Source: Palsa-1439 sp050015495 (GTDB lineage: Bacteria > Verrucomicrobiota > Verrucomicrobiia > Palsa-1439). Taken from it: a stretch of 64,000 nt of DNA. This document shows positions 26,731-33,776 of this stretch, one piece after another; the first letter of the stretch is position 1, and each line of letters opens with the position of its first letter. Below the pieces are notes generated by a model, which had not been told where the DNA came from, searched no databases, and saw nothing but the letters and a program-made list of their open reading frames with translations. The position numbers and the translations under genes were made by a program. The stretch is from the NCBI GenBank assembly GCA_050015495.1, contig JBEKBH010000001.1, forward strand, positions 1-64,000, written 5' to 3'.

Positions 26731-27127
26731 ATGAGAAGAATGCGTAAACCGAATGATGCACTCTTGCAAGGCAAAAAATACGTTTGGGGCTTGACAATTC
26801 AATGGAGAAAGAACCAAACGACGTGGGGTACAGGTCTGTGTATTATGCAATTATGTGTTGCGGAAATTGGCCTCCCGCCTCAACCTTGCAACATTTGACG
26901 TAGCGACCCCCCTCTTGTCCGCCATAGCTCTCGTCTTTCGTAGCTTCACCCGCCTCCGGCGCAGCCCTGTCCGCCTTCGATCGTTCCACCCCCCATTCTC
27001 CAGTGCCCCTCCATGCTGTCTGAAATTCTGAAATACTGAATTCCTAACCAGAGTGCTGTAGCGCCGCGGTGCGGGAAGTCTTAAGTCGGCCTTGCCAACG
27101 GGATTCAGTCGCGGGTAGACTTCCGCC
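26731..27127. other. intergenic gap, AT-rich
   Basis: About 400 bases with no gene that I would support. It holds the upstream region of the coiled-coil gene (minus strand) and of the small gene at 27128 (plus strand), and the left copy of a 20-base direct repeat at 26877-26896. Confidence 0.45.
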
Positions 27128-27319
27128 ATGGACCCCATTGACGAGCTGAAGCAAAGCATCAAAGAAGCGGCCAAGAACTTGGACGCGGCGCAGAAAGCCT
27201 TGCAAGAGGCTCGCATGGGTGACGCCGAGAAGGACTGGCTCAGACATCAGATGGACATGGCGACCAAACAGGTCGCGGCTCTGAATAACGCGATCGCCCA
27301 CTTCTCAGCCAGGCACTAA
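27128..27319 (+). CDS. small hypothetical helical protein
   Basis: The 63-residue protein (starting MDPIDELKQSIKEAAKNLD) is almost wholly helical, with heptad spacing of hydrophobics that suggests a short coiled coil. Third codon positions are mostly G or C as in the core genes, which supports a real gene. It lies between two 20-base direct repeats and is followed by a hairpin 25 bases after its stop. No family is recognised and no function can be given. Confidence 0.5.
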   Translation: MDPIDELKQSIKEAAKNLDAAQKALQEARMGDAEKDWLRHQMDMATKQVAALNNAIAHFSARH

Positions 27320-27343
27320 TTCCGTGACCGTGCCGCGGTCAAC

Positions 27344-27362
27344 AGGGTCAACTCTTGACCCT
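27344..27362 (+). terminator. hairpin after the small gene
   Basis: AGGGTCAA-CTC-TTGACCCT is a perfect 8-base-pair inverted repeat 25 bases downstream of the stop at 27319, followed by only a short T run (TT). It may be a weak terminator or part of the local repeat. Confidence 0.4.
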
Positions 27363-27377
27363 TTCGTCTGAAGAATC

Positions 27378-27389
27378 GGGGTCAGGCCT
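27378..27389 (+). repeat. GGGGTCAGGCCT tag
   Basis: ATCGGGGTCAGGCCT closely matches ATCGGGGTCACGTCT at 35162 and ATAGGGGTCAGACCT at 48107. All three lie at an edge of an AT-richer accessory segment. Similar GGGGTCAG sequences occur in REP-like elements associated with Y1 (RAYT) transposases in other bacteria. Confidence 0.5.
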
Positions 27390-27403
27390 CAACCTCGCAA
27401 CAT

Positions 27404-28420
27404 CTACCCTCCGGATCTCATCCGTTTCCCTCGCCCGCCGCTGGCCACCGCCCGCAAAGTCTGGTATCGCCCGTTCAACAGCCTGTCACTCCGGCTGATG
27501 AGGAACGACCGCACCATGACGCCGTAGACTTCGCCCCGTGAGATCTTCACGCGCCGCGTCGGATCGAGCGGATTCTCTACCCGCAGCCGGGCAACCGTCA
27601 TCAACCCGATCCAGATCGGCCAGATGCAGGCAAGGCGCAAACGGGTTTCCGAGCGGGGAATTTTCATCGTGTATTGCCAGCCGGCATCCAGATGCTCGAC
27701 GGCTGTATCGAGCCAGCGATTGTACAGGGCGCGAATCGCCTCGAAATTCTTCGGGTCGAGCAGCGCGCGCGGCTCTTCCACTCGCAAATAGCACCGACCA
27801 ATCCGCAAATCCTTCGGGATATCGCGCAACACATTGACCAGTTGCAACCCCTTGCCAAAGCGCACGCCCAACTGGCTCATCTCGTCCACATTCCAGTCGC
27901 GCAGCGCGGGCAGGTGCGCCACGCACATCTTCGTCCAAAACTCGCCCACGCAGCCCGCCACCATGTACGTGTAGCGGTCCAGGTCATCGTCGCTCGACAA
28001 CGCGACCAACTCCTTCTCCGTCTCGCCGGGGAACTGCTGCAAATCAAAAATCTGCCCGCCCACGATAATCTTCAGCAACTCTTGGATGCGACGGCCATCG
28101 GCTTCGTCAAACCGCCCGAGCGTAACCACGCATTCTTCCAGCCGTTCCAACAACTGCTTCTCGGCAACCGACGTTTGCTGTTCCGCAATCGCCCCTAAAT
28201 CCGGCACATGCGAGAGGTTTTGAAGTTGTTGCAGCGCAGCGATCCGTTTGGCGCGCGGGACCGCCTTCGTGTCGGCAATCGTGTCCGTCGCCCGCGCCAA
28301 CAGGTACGCCAGCGAGATTTGCGGTCGAATCTCGGGTGGCAAAACGCGTAGCGTGAGGTAAAACGAGCGCGACACGTCGCGCAGCAACGGGCCGATCAAT
28401 TCTGTTTGCGTGGTCGCCAT
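27404..28420 (-). CDS. squalene/phytoene synthase family protein
   Basis: The 338-residue protein starts MATTQTELIGPLLRDVSRSFY and has both aspartate-rich motifs of trans-head-to-head prenyl synthases: LLARATDTIADT (first DxxxD) and LVNVLRDIPKDLRIGRCYLR (second). The SFYLTLRVLPPEIR N-terminal block and YMVAGCVGEFW fit farnesyl-diphosphate farnesyltransferase, so squalene for hopanoids or sterols is the likely product; a phytoene-type product cannot be excluded. It stands alone, divergent from the NADAR gene, with about 145 bases between the starts. Confidence 0.85.
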   Translation of the reverse strand: MATTQTELIGPLLRDVSRSFYLTLRVLPPEIRPQISLAYLLARATDTIADTKAVPRAKRIAALQQLQNLSHVPDLGAIAEQQTSVAEKQLLERLEECVVTLGRFDEADGRRIQELLKIIVGGQIFDLQQFPGETEKELVALSSDDDLDRYTYMVAGCVGEFWTKMCVAHLPALRDWNVDEMSQLGVRFGKGLQLVNVLRDIPKDLRIGRCYLRVEEPRALLDPKNFEAIRALYNRWLDTAVEHLDAGWQYTMKIPRSETRLRLACIWPIWIGLMTVARLRVENPLDPTRRVKISRGEVYGVMVRSFLISRSDRLLNGRYQTLRAVASGGRGKRMRSGG

Positions 28421-28565
28421 CGGCGACGGACACGATAAGGCCGCGAGACTCGCGCGGCAAGCCAACAAGAGGCAACTAGGAATCTCATGTCGCCGGCACT
28501 GACCACGAACACACCGTCCGCCCTCCTCTCTTGCAGTTTCCCCCGACCCGTCACATACTCGACCC

Positions 28566-29288
28566 ATGCGGAGGCGAAACTTTGCGCAAATCCTGTGCGG
28601 ACTGACCCTGGCACTCGCCGTCAATTCCGCGCGCGCCGATTCAACCAACGCGCCACCCATCGCCCGTGATCCCCGCTACCCGGCCCGCTGGTGGACACCC
28701 GTGCCGACCAACAACGTGCCCGCATGGGAAATTCTGCCGCAGGAAGCCGGCCCCGGCGAAGTGATCCTCTCGAAACGCAACGAGCTCGGCTTGCTCTCCA
28801 ATTTCGCGCCCACACCTTTCACCTTCCACGGCAAACGTTACGCCAGCCTCGAAGGCTTCTGGCAGATGATGAAGTACCCCGAGGGCGCTGACGATTCGCG
28901 AGCGACATTTCCGGGTTTGGAATGGAAATTCACGCGCGACCAGGTCGGACAACTCACCGCGTTCGACGCGAAGCACGCCGGCGATCTCGCCAACGAGAAC
29001 ATGAAAAAGATGGGCATCACGTGGGTCACGTTCGAGGGCAAACGCATCGAGTACAGGCCCGCCACACCCGGCGAGCACTATCAATTGATCGTGGAAGCGA
29101 CGCGCGAGAAAATCCGCCAGAATCCCGAAGTCCAAAAAGTCTTGCTCGCCACCGGTAATCTCGTGTTAAAGCCCGACCATCATCAAGAACCCGACGCGCC
29201 CGCCGCGTGGCATTACTTCGACATTCTGATGATGATCCGCGGCGAATTGCAGAAGCCTAGCTACAGCCCTGCCTCTCAGTCTCGCTGA
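28566..29288 (+). CDS. exported NADAR (YbiA-like) family protein
   Basis: The 240-residue protein has a signal peptide (MRRRNFAQILCGLTLALAV, cleavage near SARA-D). Its NADAR domain is clear from about residue 65: ILSKRNELGLLSNFAPTPF, then YASLEGFWQMMKYP with the conserved glutamate, and a C-terminal NPEVQKVLLATGNLVL block. NADAR proteins are N-glycosidases acting on phosphorylated riboflavin intermediates or ADP-ribosyl groups and are usually cytosolic. A leader peptide is therefore unusual and points to an extracytoplasmic substrate. The 3' end overlaps the convergent YbhB-like gene by 13 bases. Confidence 0.83.
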   Translation: MRRRNFAQILCGLTLALAVNSARADSTNAPPIARDPRYPARWWTPVPTNNVPAWEILPQEAGPGEVILSKRNELGLLSNFAPTPFTFHGKRYASLEGFWQMMKYPEGADDSRATFPGLEWKFTRDQVGQLTAFDAKHAGDLANENMKKMGITWVTFEGKRIEYRPATPGEHYQLIVEATREKIRQNPEVQKVLLATGNLVLKPDHHQEPDAPAAWHYFDILMMIRGELQKPSYSPASQSR

Positions 29289-29830
29289 TACGTTCCGACC
29301 AATTCCGTCTGCGCGAGGATATGTCCCTTCATCGCGGCGTCCAATTGGTGGCGCGTTACGCGCGGCGCGAGTTTCAATTCCGCATCCAACGCATACAGCC
29401 GAAAATGATAGTGATGCACCCCATGCCCGCGCGGCGGACACGGCCCGCCGTAACCGACTCGTCCAAAATCGTTCATGCCCTGCTTCACACCGCTCAGCGC
29501 GGCAACCGTATCGGTTTTCGCAACGCTTTCTGGCAGTTCCGTCATGGTCGACGGAATCGCGTACGCCACCCAATGGATCCACGTCCCGCCAGGCGCATCG
29601 GGATCGTCCGCTATCAGCGCAAAACTTTTCGTCCCCGCCGGTGCGCCTTCCCATTTCAACGTCGGCGATGCATCCTCGCCTTCGCACGAAAACTTGGCCG
29701 GCATCGGCTGGTTATTCCGAAAGCTCGGGCTGGTCAGAGTCAATTGCGACATGGTGGTCTCCTTTCCGTCTCCGCGCGCCCAAAGGCACGCGCTCAGCAC
29801 TATCGCGATAACACACGCACTCGTTCTCAT
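29276..29830 (-). CDS. YbhB/YbcL (PEBP) family protein, exported
   Basis: The 184-residue protein has a signal peptide (MRTSACVIAIVLSACLWARG) and a phosphatidylethanolamine-binding-protein domain: LTLTSPSFRNNQPMPAKFSC, then EDASPTLKWEGAP, IADDPDAPGGTWIHWV and YGGPCPPRGHGVHHYHF, which hold the anion-binding pocket. The role of bacterial PEBP proteins is poorly known. ATG at 29830 has an excellent GGGAGGAGGAG ribosome site; the longer open frame upstream covers the metH riboswitch on the other strand and is not coding. Confidence 0.87.
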   Translation of the reverse strand: MRTSACVIAIVLSACLWARGDGKETTMSQLTLTSPSFRNNQPMPAKFSCEGEDASPTLKWEGAPAGTKSFALIADDPDAPGGTWIHWVAYAIPSTMTELPESVAKTDTVAALSGVKQGMNDFGRVGYGGPCPPRGHGVHHYHFRLYALDAELKLAPRVTRHQLDAAMKGHILAQTELVGTYQRD

Positions 29831-29916
29831 CGCGCTCTCCTCCTCCCGCATTCTCCCCCAAACGTTTTCGTCGCGCAAGTTCTGCTTGCAAATCGCTCGC
29901 CGCCGCGTATATTCAC

Positions 29917-30018
29917 GCCCAGCATCAGGAGTGTCCCGAAGAATTTCGGGACTGCCAACCGAGGCCGGAGCGCCTACGGTGGCTTCTCCGAGGCAGGCTG
30001 CCCCGGAGGATGTGCGGC
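29917..30018 (+). promoter_or_regulatory. candidate SAM riboswitch (S-box clan) upstream of metH
   Basis: The order of elements matches the SAM-I/SAM-IV clan. P1 is GCATC (29922-29926) with GATGT (30009-30013), extended by GCC/GGC. Next come AGGAGTG (like the AGAGNG core), a perfect P2 hairpin GTCCCGAA/TTCGGGAC with loop GAAT, TGCCAACC (like GGCAACC), a P3 hairpin ACCGAGGC/GCCTACGGT, GGTGGCTTCTCC (like GGTGCTAATTCC) and a small P4 (GGCA/TGCC). A terminator follows 40 bases later and then metH, the expected target. Several core positions differ from the classical S-box, so it may be a variant class. Confidence 0.62.
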
Positions 30019-30059
30019 CCCGAATGGTTTCCGGCCGAACAATCCGCTCCGCGCAATTG

Positions 30060-30094
30060 ACCGCGCTCGCTGATGCGAACGCGGTTTTTGTTTT
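30060..30094 (+). terminator. intrinsic terminator in the metH leader
   Basis: ACCGCG and CGCGGT pair around an inner TCGC-TGAT-GCGA hairpin, followed by TTTTTGTTTT. It lies between the candidate riboswitch and the metH start at 30132, where an expression platform should be. The apical part includes CTGATGC, which can also pair with GCATCAG at 29922-29928, giving a plausible switch. Confidence 0.7.
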
Positions 30095-30131
30095 CCCTGA
30101 TGCCGACAGGTTGTTAACGTAGGCGGATTCC

Positions 30132-33100
30132 ATGGGCAATCGCGACGAACGTACCAAGCTGCTGACCGCATTGCTGGACGAACGCATCCTCGTGCTCGAT
30201 GGCGCGATGGGCACGATGATCCAGCAGCGCAACCTTTCTGCCGACGACTTTGGCGGCCCCGCGCTCGAGGGCTGCAACGAAAACCTCGTGCTCACGCGGC
30301 CCGACGTGATTCTCGACATCCATCGCCAGTACTTCGAGGCGGGCGCGGACATCGTCGAGACCGACACGTTCGGCGGCACGCCGCTCGTGCTCAACGAATA
30401 CGGCCTCGCCGACAAATGTTTCGCACTCAATGCCACCGCAGCGAAACTCGCGCGCCAAGCCGCCGCCGAGTTCTCGACCCCGGCGAAGCCGCGCTTCGTC
30501 GCCGCGTCCATCGGCCCGACCACGAAAGCCATCACGGTCACGGGCGGTGTGACGTTCGCGCAATTGATCGACCATTTCTATCAACAGGTCCGCGGACTCG
30601 CTGAAGGCGGCGCCGACATCCTCCTCGTCGAAACCTGCCAGGACACGCGCAACATCAAGGCCGCGCTCATCGGCATCCAGCAGGCCTTCGACGAACTCGG
30701 TTATAAACTTCCGATCATGGTCTCGGGCACGATCGAACCCATGGGCACGATGCTCGCCGGCCAGGCCGCCGACGCCCTCGTCGCGTCGCTCCAGCACGTC
30801 GACCTGCTCAGCATCGGCCTCAACTGTGCGACCGGTCCCGAATTCATGACCGATCACATCCGCACCATCCATCAGATGGCCAACACGCGCGTCTCCTGCT
30901 ATCCCAACGCAGGTTTGCCGAACGAGGAAGGTCTGTACCTCGAAACGCCGACCTCGCTGGCGTCGGCGTTGGAGCGGTTCGTGAAAAACGGCTGGCTCAA
31001 CATCGTCGGCGGCTGTTGCGGCACCACGCCGCCCCACATTAAAGCCATCGCGCAGATGGTCGACGGCAAACCCCCGCGCACATTCCGGGCCGCGCGCAAA
31101 TCCTGGTACACCGGCATCGAACTCGTCGAGGCGACCGACGACAATCGCCCGCTCATCGTCGGCGAGCGCACCAACGAGGTCGGCTCGCGCGCGTTCAAGC
31201 GCCTTATCACCGACGAGAAATTCGAAGAAGCCACCGAGATCGCCCGCGCCCAGGTCAAGAGCGGCGCACACATCATTGACATCAACCTCGAAAACACCGA
31301 CCGCGACGAGTTGGCCGACATCGACCGCTTTTACGAGAAGGTCATTCACAAGGTCAAAGTGCCGTTCATGATCGATACGACGAACGCTCGCGCCATCGAG
31401 CGCGCGCTCACGTATTGCCTCGGCAAAAGCATCATCAACTCGATCAATTTCGAGGACGGCGAGGAAAAATTCCACAAAGTCCTGCCGCTCGTAAAGAAGT
31501 TCGGCGCGGCCATCGTCATCGGTTCCATCGACGAGGACAAACTCCAGGCCCAGGCCATCACGCGCGAACGCAAACTCGCCGTCGCCCGGCGCGCCCGGGA
31601 TTATTGCGTCGAGCGCGGGATCGCGGAAGAGGATTTGATCTTTGACGCGCTCGTGTTCCCGTGCGCCACCGGCGACGAGAACTACATCGGCAGCGCCGTC
31701 GAGACCATCGAGGGCGTGCGCCTGATCAAACAAGCCCTGCCCAAATGCAAGACCGTCCTCGGCGTGAGCAACGTCAGTTTCGGTCTGCCGCCCGCCGCGC
31801 GCGAGGTCATCAATTCCGTCTTCCTCTATCACGCGACGAAAGCAGGTCTCGACCTCGCCATCGTCAACGCCGAGAAACTGGAGCGTTACGCCACGATTCC
31901 CGACAAGGAAAAGAAGCTCGTCGAACATCTTCTCTGGAACCTGCCGTTCGCCGGCTTCGATGCGCCCGACGATTACCGCCAGCAGACCCGCGAACAGCGC
32001 ATCGCGATCAACCAGCATCACATCGCCGCCATCAATGAGCATTTTCGCACCGCCGAGAGCCGCGTCAAAAAGAAAACGTCGGACCTCCCGCTGAATGGTC
32101 GCCTCGCCAATTACATCCTCGAAGGCTCGAAGGAAGGTCTCATCGACGATCTCAACCTCAAGCTGAAGGAAGCCGCGCCGCTCGACATCATCAACGGCCC
32201 GCTCATGGACGGGATGAAAGAGGTCGGCCGCCTGTTCAACGCCAACGAGTTGATCGTCGCCGAGGTGCTGCAAAGCGCCGAGGCCATGAAAGCCGCCGTC
32301 GCGCACCTCGAACAATTCATGGAGAAGAAAGCCGATTCGACGAAGGGCAAGGTCCTCCTCGCCACCGTCAAGGGCGACGTGCACGACATCGGCAAGAACC
32401 TCGTCGAGATCATCCTCTCGAACAACGGGTTCAATGTCATCAATCTCGGCATTAAAGTCCCGCCCGAGGACCTGATCAAGGCCTACCGCGAGCACAAGCC
32501 CGACGCGATCGGCTTGTCCGGCCTGCTCGTCAAAAGCGCCCAGCAAATGGTCATCACCGCGGGCGACCTGAAACAGGCGGGCATCACCGTCCCGTTGCTC
32601 GTCGGCGGCGCCGCGCTCAGCGACAAGTTTACCCGCACCCGTATCTCGCCCAGCTACGAGCGCGTCGTCGTCTATTGCAAGGACGCCATGACCGGCCTGT
32701 CGATCATGAACCGGCTCATGGACCCCGCCGAACGCGACAAACTCGCCGTGGAACATGCCCCATCTGGAGGGCCACGCTCCGTCGTGGCCGCTGTAGACGA
32801 ATTCCCGGAAACCACGCAGCGCAGTTCGCGCGTGCGGATCCTGCCGCCGCGCCCCGCGCCGTACGCCGACCGCAAAGTGCGCGACGTGCCGCAGCTCCGC
32901 GAGATTTGGGAATACATCAACCCCCAGATGCTCTACGTCCGCCATCTCGGGTTCAAATCCAATTTCGAGAAGGCGCTCGCCGCCCGCGACCCGAAAGCGC
33001 TGGAATTGGCGAGCCTCGTCGACGACGTGAAAGCCGAGGCCGCCAAATTCATGAAGGTCAAAGCCGTCTGGCAATTCTTCGATGCCGAAGCGGCGGGTAA

Positions 33101-33776
33101 TTCGATTAAACTCTTTACCGCCGGAAGTTGTCATTCTGAGCGAAGCGAAGAATCTCAGTCGTCCGGGAAAACGACAGAGACCCTTCGACAAGCTCAGGGT
33201 GACAGATCGGAGAAAGCGGTGTCACTCCATACCTTCCATTTCCACCGTCAGCGGAAGCCGGATGGGCTTTGCCTGTCCGATTACGTCATGCCTCCGGCTC
33301 GTTCCCCTCGCCCCTCGGGGGGAGAGGGTCAGGGTGAGGGGGTGCTCGTCCGTGATTCGACTGCCCTCTTCGTCGTTGGCGCGGGCGCCGGCATCCGCCA
33401 CCGCGCCGAGGAATACAAAGCCAAAGGCGAATACCTCAAATCGCACGCCCTGCAAGCGCTCGCCATCGAGACCGCCGAAGGCTGCGCCGAATGGCTCCAT
33501 CGCCGAATCCGTGAGGACTGGGGGTTCCCCGATCCCGCCGACACGACCATGATCGACCGTTTCCAGGCCCGCTACCAGGGCAAACGCTACAGCTTCGGCT
33601 ACCCCGCCTGCCCCGCCCTCGAGGATCAGGCCGGGATTTGGAAATTATTGAGGCCGGAGGACATTGGTGTTCAACTCACGGAAGGGTTTATGATGGACCC
33701 AGAGGCGTCGGTGAGTGCGCTGGTGTTTCACCATCCCGATTGCACGTATTTTGGTGTGGGAGATGTGACGGAATGA
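30132..33776 (+). CDS. metH: cobalamin-dependent methionine synthase with in-frame repeat insertions
   Basis: The 1214-residue protein has all four MetH modules. The homocysteine domain has zinc cysteines C232 and C295/C296 (GGCCGTT). The pterin-binding domain includes RPLIVGERTNEVGSRAFKRL. The B12 domain has DVHDIGKN with H751 as cobalt ligand, and the activation domain ends with GYPACPALEDQAGIWKLL. It methylates homocysteine using methyl-THF. Three dispersed repeats are translated within it: residues about 879-887 (domain linker), 1000-1025 (SERSEES...LRQAQGD) and 1058-1071 (SPRPSGGEGQGEG), the last two inside the activation domain but between conserved blocks. It lies behind a probable SAM riboswitch. 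Confidence 0.95.
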   Translation: MGNRDERTKLLTALLDERILVLDGAMGTMIQQRNLSADDFGGPALEGCNENLVLTRPDVILDIHRQYFEAGADIVETDTFGGTPLVLNEYGLADKCFALNATAAKLARQAAAEFSTPAKPRFVAASIGPTTKAITVTGGVTFAQLIDHFYQQVRGLAEGGADILLVETCQDTRNIKAALIGIQQAFDELGYKLPIMVSGTIEPMGTMLAGQAADALVASLQHVDLLSIGLNCATGPEFMTDHIRTIHQMANTRVSCYPNAGLPNEEGLYLETPTSLASALERFVKNGWLNIVGGCCGTTPPHIKAIAQMVDGKPPRTFRAARKSWYTGIELVEATDDNRPLIVGERTNEVGSRAFKRLITDEKFEEATEIARAQVKSGAHIIDINLENTDRDELADIDRFYEKVIHKVKVPFMIDTTNARAIERALTYCLGKSIINSINFEDGEEKFHKVLPLVKKFGAAIVIGSIDEDKLQAQAITRERKLAVARRARDYCVERGIAEEDLIFDALVFPCATGDENYIGSAVETIEGVRLIKQALPKCKTVLGVSNVSFGLPPAAREVINSVFLYHATKAGLDLAIVNAEKLERYATIPDKEKKLVEHLLWNLPFAGFDAPDDYRQQTREQRIAINQHHIAAINEHFRTAESRVKKKTSDLPLNGRLANYILEGSKEGLIDDLNLKLKEAAPLDIINGPLMDGMKEVGRLFNANELIVAEVLQSAEAMKAAVAHLEQFMEKKADSTKGKVLLATVKGDVHDIGKNLVEIILSNNGFNVINLGIKVPPEDLIKAYREHKPDAIGLSGLLVKSAQQMVITAGDLKQAGITVPLLVGGAALSDKFTRTRISPSYERVVVYCKDAMTGLSIMNRLMDPAERDKLAVEHAPSGGPRSVVAAVDEFPETTQRSSRVRILPPRPAPYADRKVRDVPQLREIWEYINPQMLYVRHLGFKSNFEKALAARDPKALELASLVDDVKAEAAKFMKVKAVWQFFDAEAAGNSIKLFTAGSCHSERSEESQSSGKTTETLRQAQGDRSEKAVSLHTFHFHRQRKPDGLCLSDYVMPPARSPRPSGGEGQGEGVLVRDSTALFVVGAGAGIRHRAEEYKAKGEYLKSHALQALAIETAEGCAEWLHRRIREDWGFPDPADTTMIDRFQARYQGKRYSFGYPACPALEDQAGIWKLLRPEDIGVQLTEGFMMDPEASVSALVFHHPDCTYFGVGDVTE
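32766..32790 (+). repeat. GGAGGG-hairpin repeat inside metH
   Basis: GGAGGGCCACGCTCCGTCGT and the following GGCCG form a hairpin GGCCACG/CGTGGCC with loop CTCCGT. An exact reverse copy is at 35706-35730, and a variant with a compensated stem is at 35661-35685. Here it is translated as part of the linker before the MetH activation domain. Confidence 0.75.
33130..33203 (+). repeat. 74-base terminal-inverted-repeat element inside metH
   Basis: The left end GTCATTCTGAGC and the right end GCTCAGGGTGAC are imperfect inverted repeats, giving a MITE-like unit. Inside it are GAAGCGAAGAATCTC and CCCTTCGACAAG. Partial copies are at 8450-8476 and 48271-48289. In metH it is read through in frame as SERSEES...LRQAQGD, a peptide pattern familiar from spurious translations of this repeat in other genomes. 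Confidence 0.75.
33304..33342 (+). repeat. CCTCGCCCC...GAGGGTCAGGGTGAGGG repeat inside metH
   Basis: This is the third copy of the family seen at 25311 and 45025. It is translated as SPRPSGGEGQGEG in a loop of the MetH activation domain between the conserved DYV and LFVVGAGAG blocks. Confidence 0.75.

Larger units (their letters stand above)
26877..27405. repeat. 20-base direct repeats bracketing a 509-base segment
   Basis: GCCTCAACCTTGCAACATTT (26877-26896) recurs as GCCTCAACCTCGCAACATCT at 27386-27405, 18 of 20 bases the same and in the same orientation. The segment between them contains the small gene at 27128 and a hairpin. The right copy overlaps the GGGGTCAGGCCT tag and touches the stop codon of the squalene synthase-like gene. 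Confidence 0.6.

Noticed and set aside
26851..27301. Minus-strand frames overlapping the small gene at 27128
   Set aside because: They lack coding-like composition, whereas the plus-strand frame has G/C-rich third positions and a heptad pattern.
29917..30094. Cobalamin or SAH riboswitch upstream of metH
   Set aside because: The cobalamin box pattern and the SAH GAGGAGCGCTGC core are both absent, while SAM-clan elements are in order.
30114..33191. A 1025-codon open frame antisense to metH
   Set aside because: It is a shadow of high-GC third positions in metH; the translation is repetitive in D, R and G with no family features and crosses the metH leader.
33130..33342. Frameshift or assembly error in metH
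   Set aside because: The frame stays open through both repeats and conserved MetH blocks continue in the same frame on each side; reads would still be needed to exclude a chimera fully.
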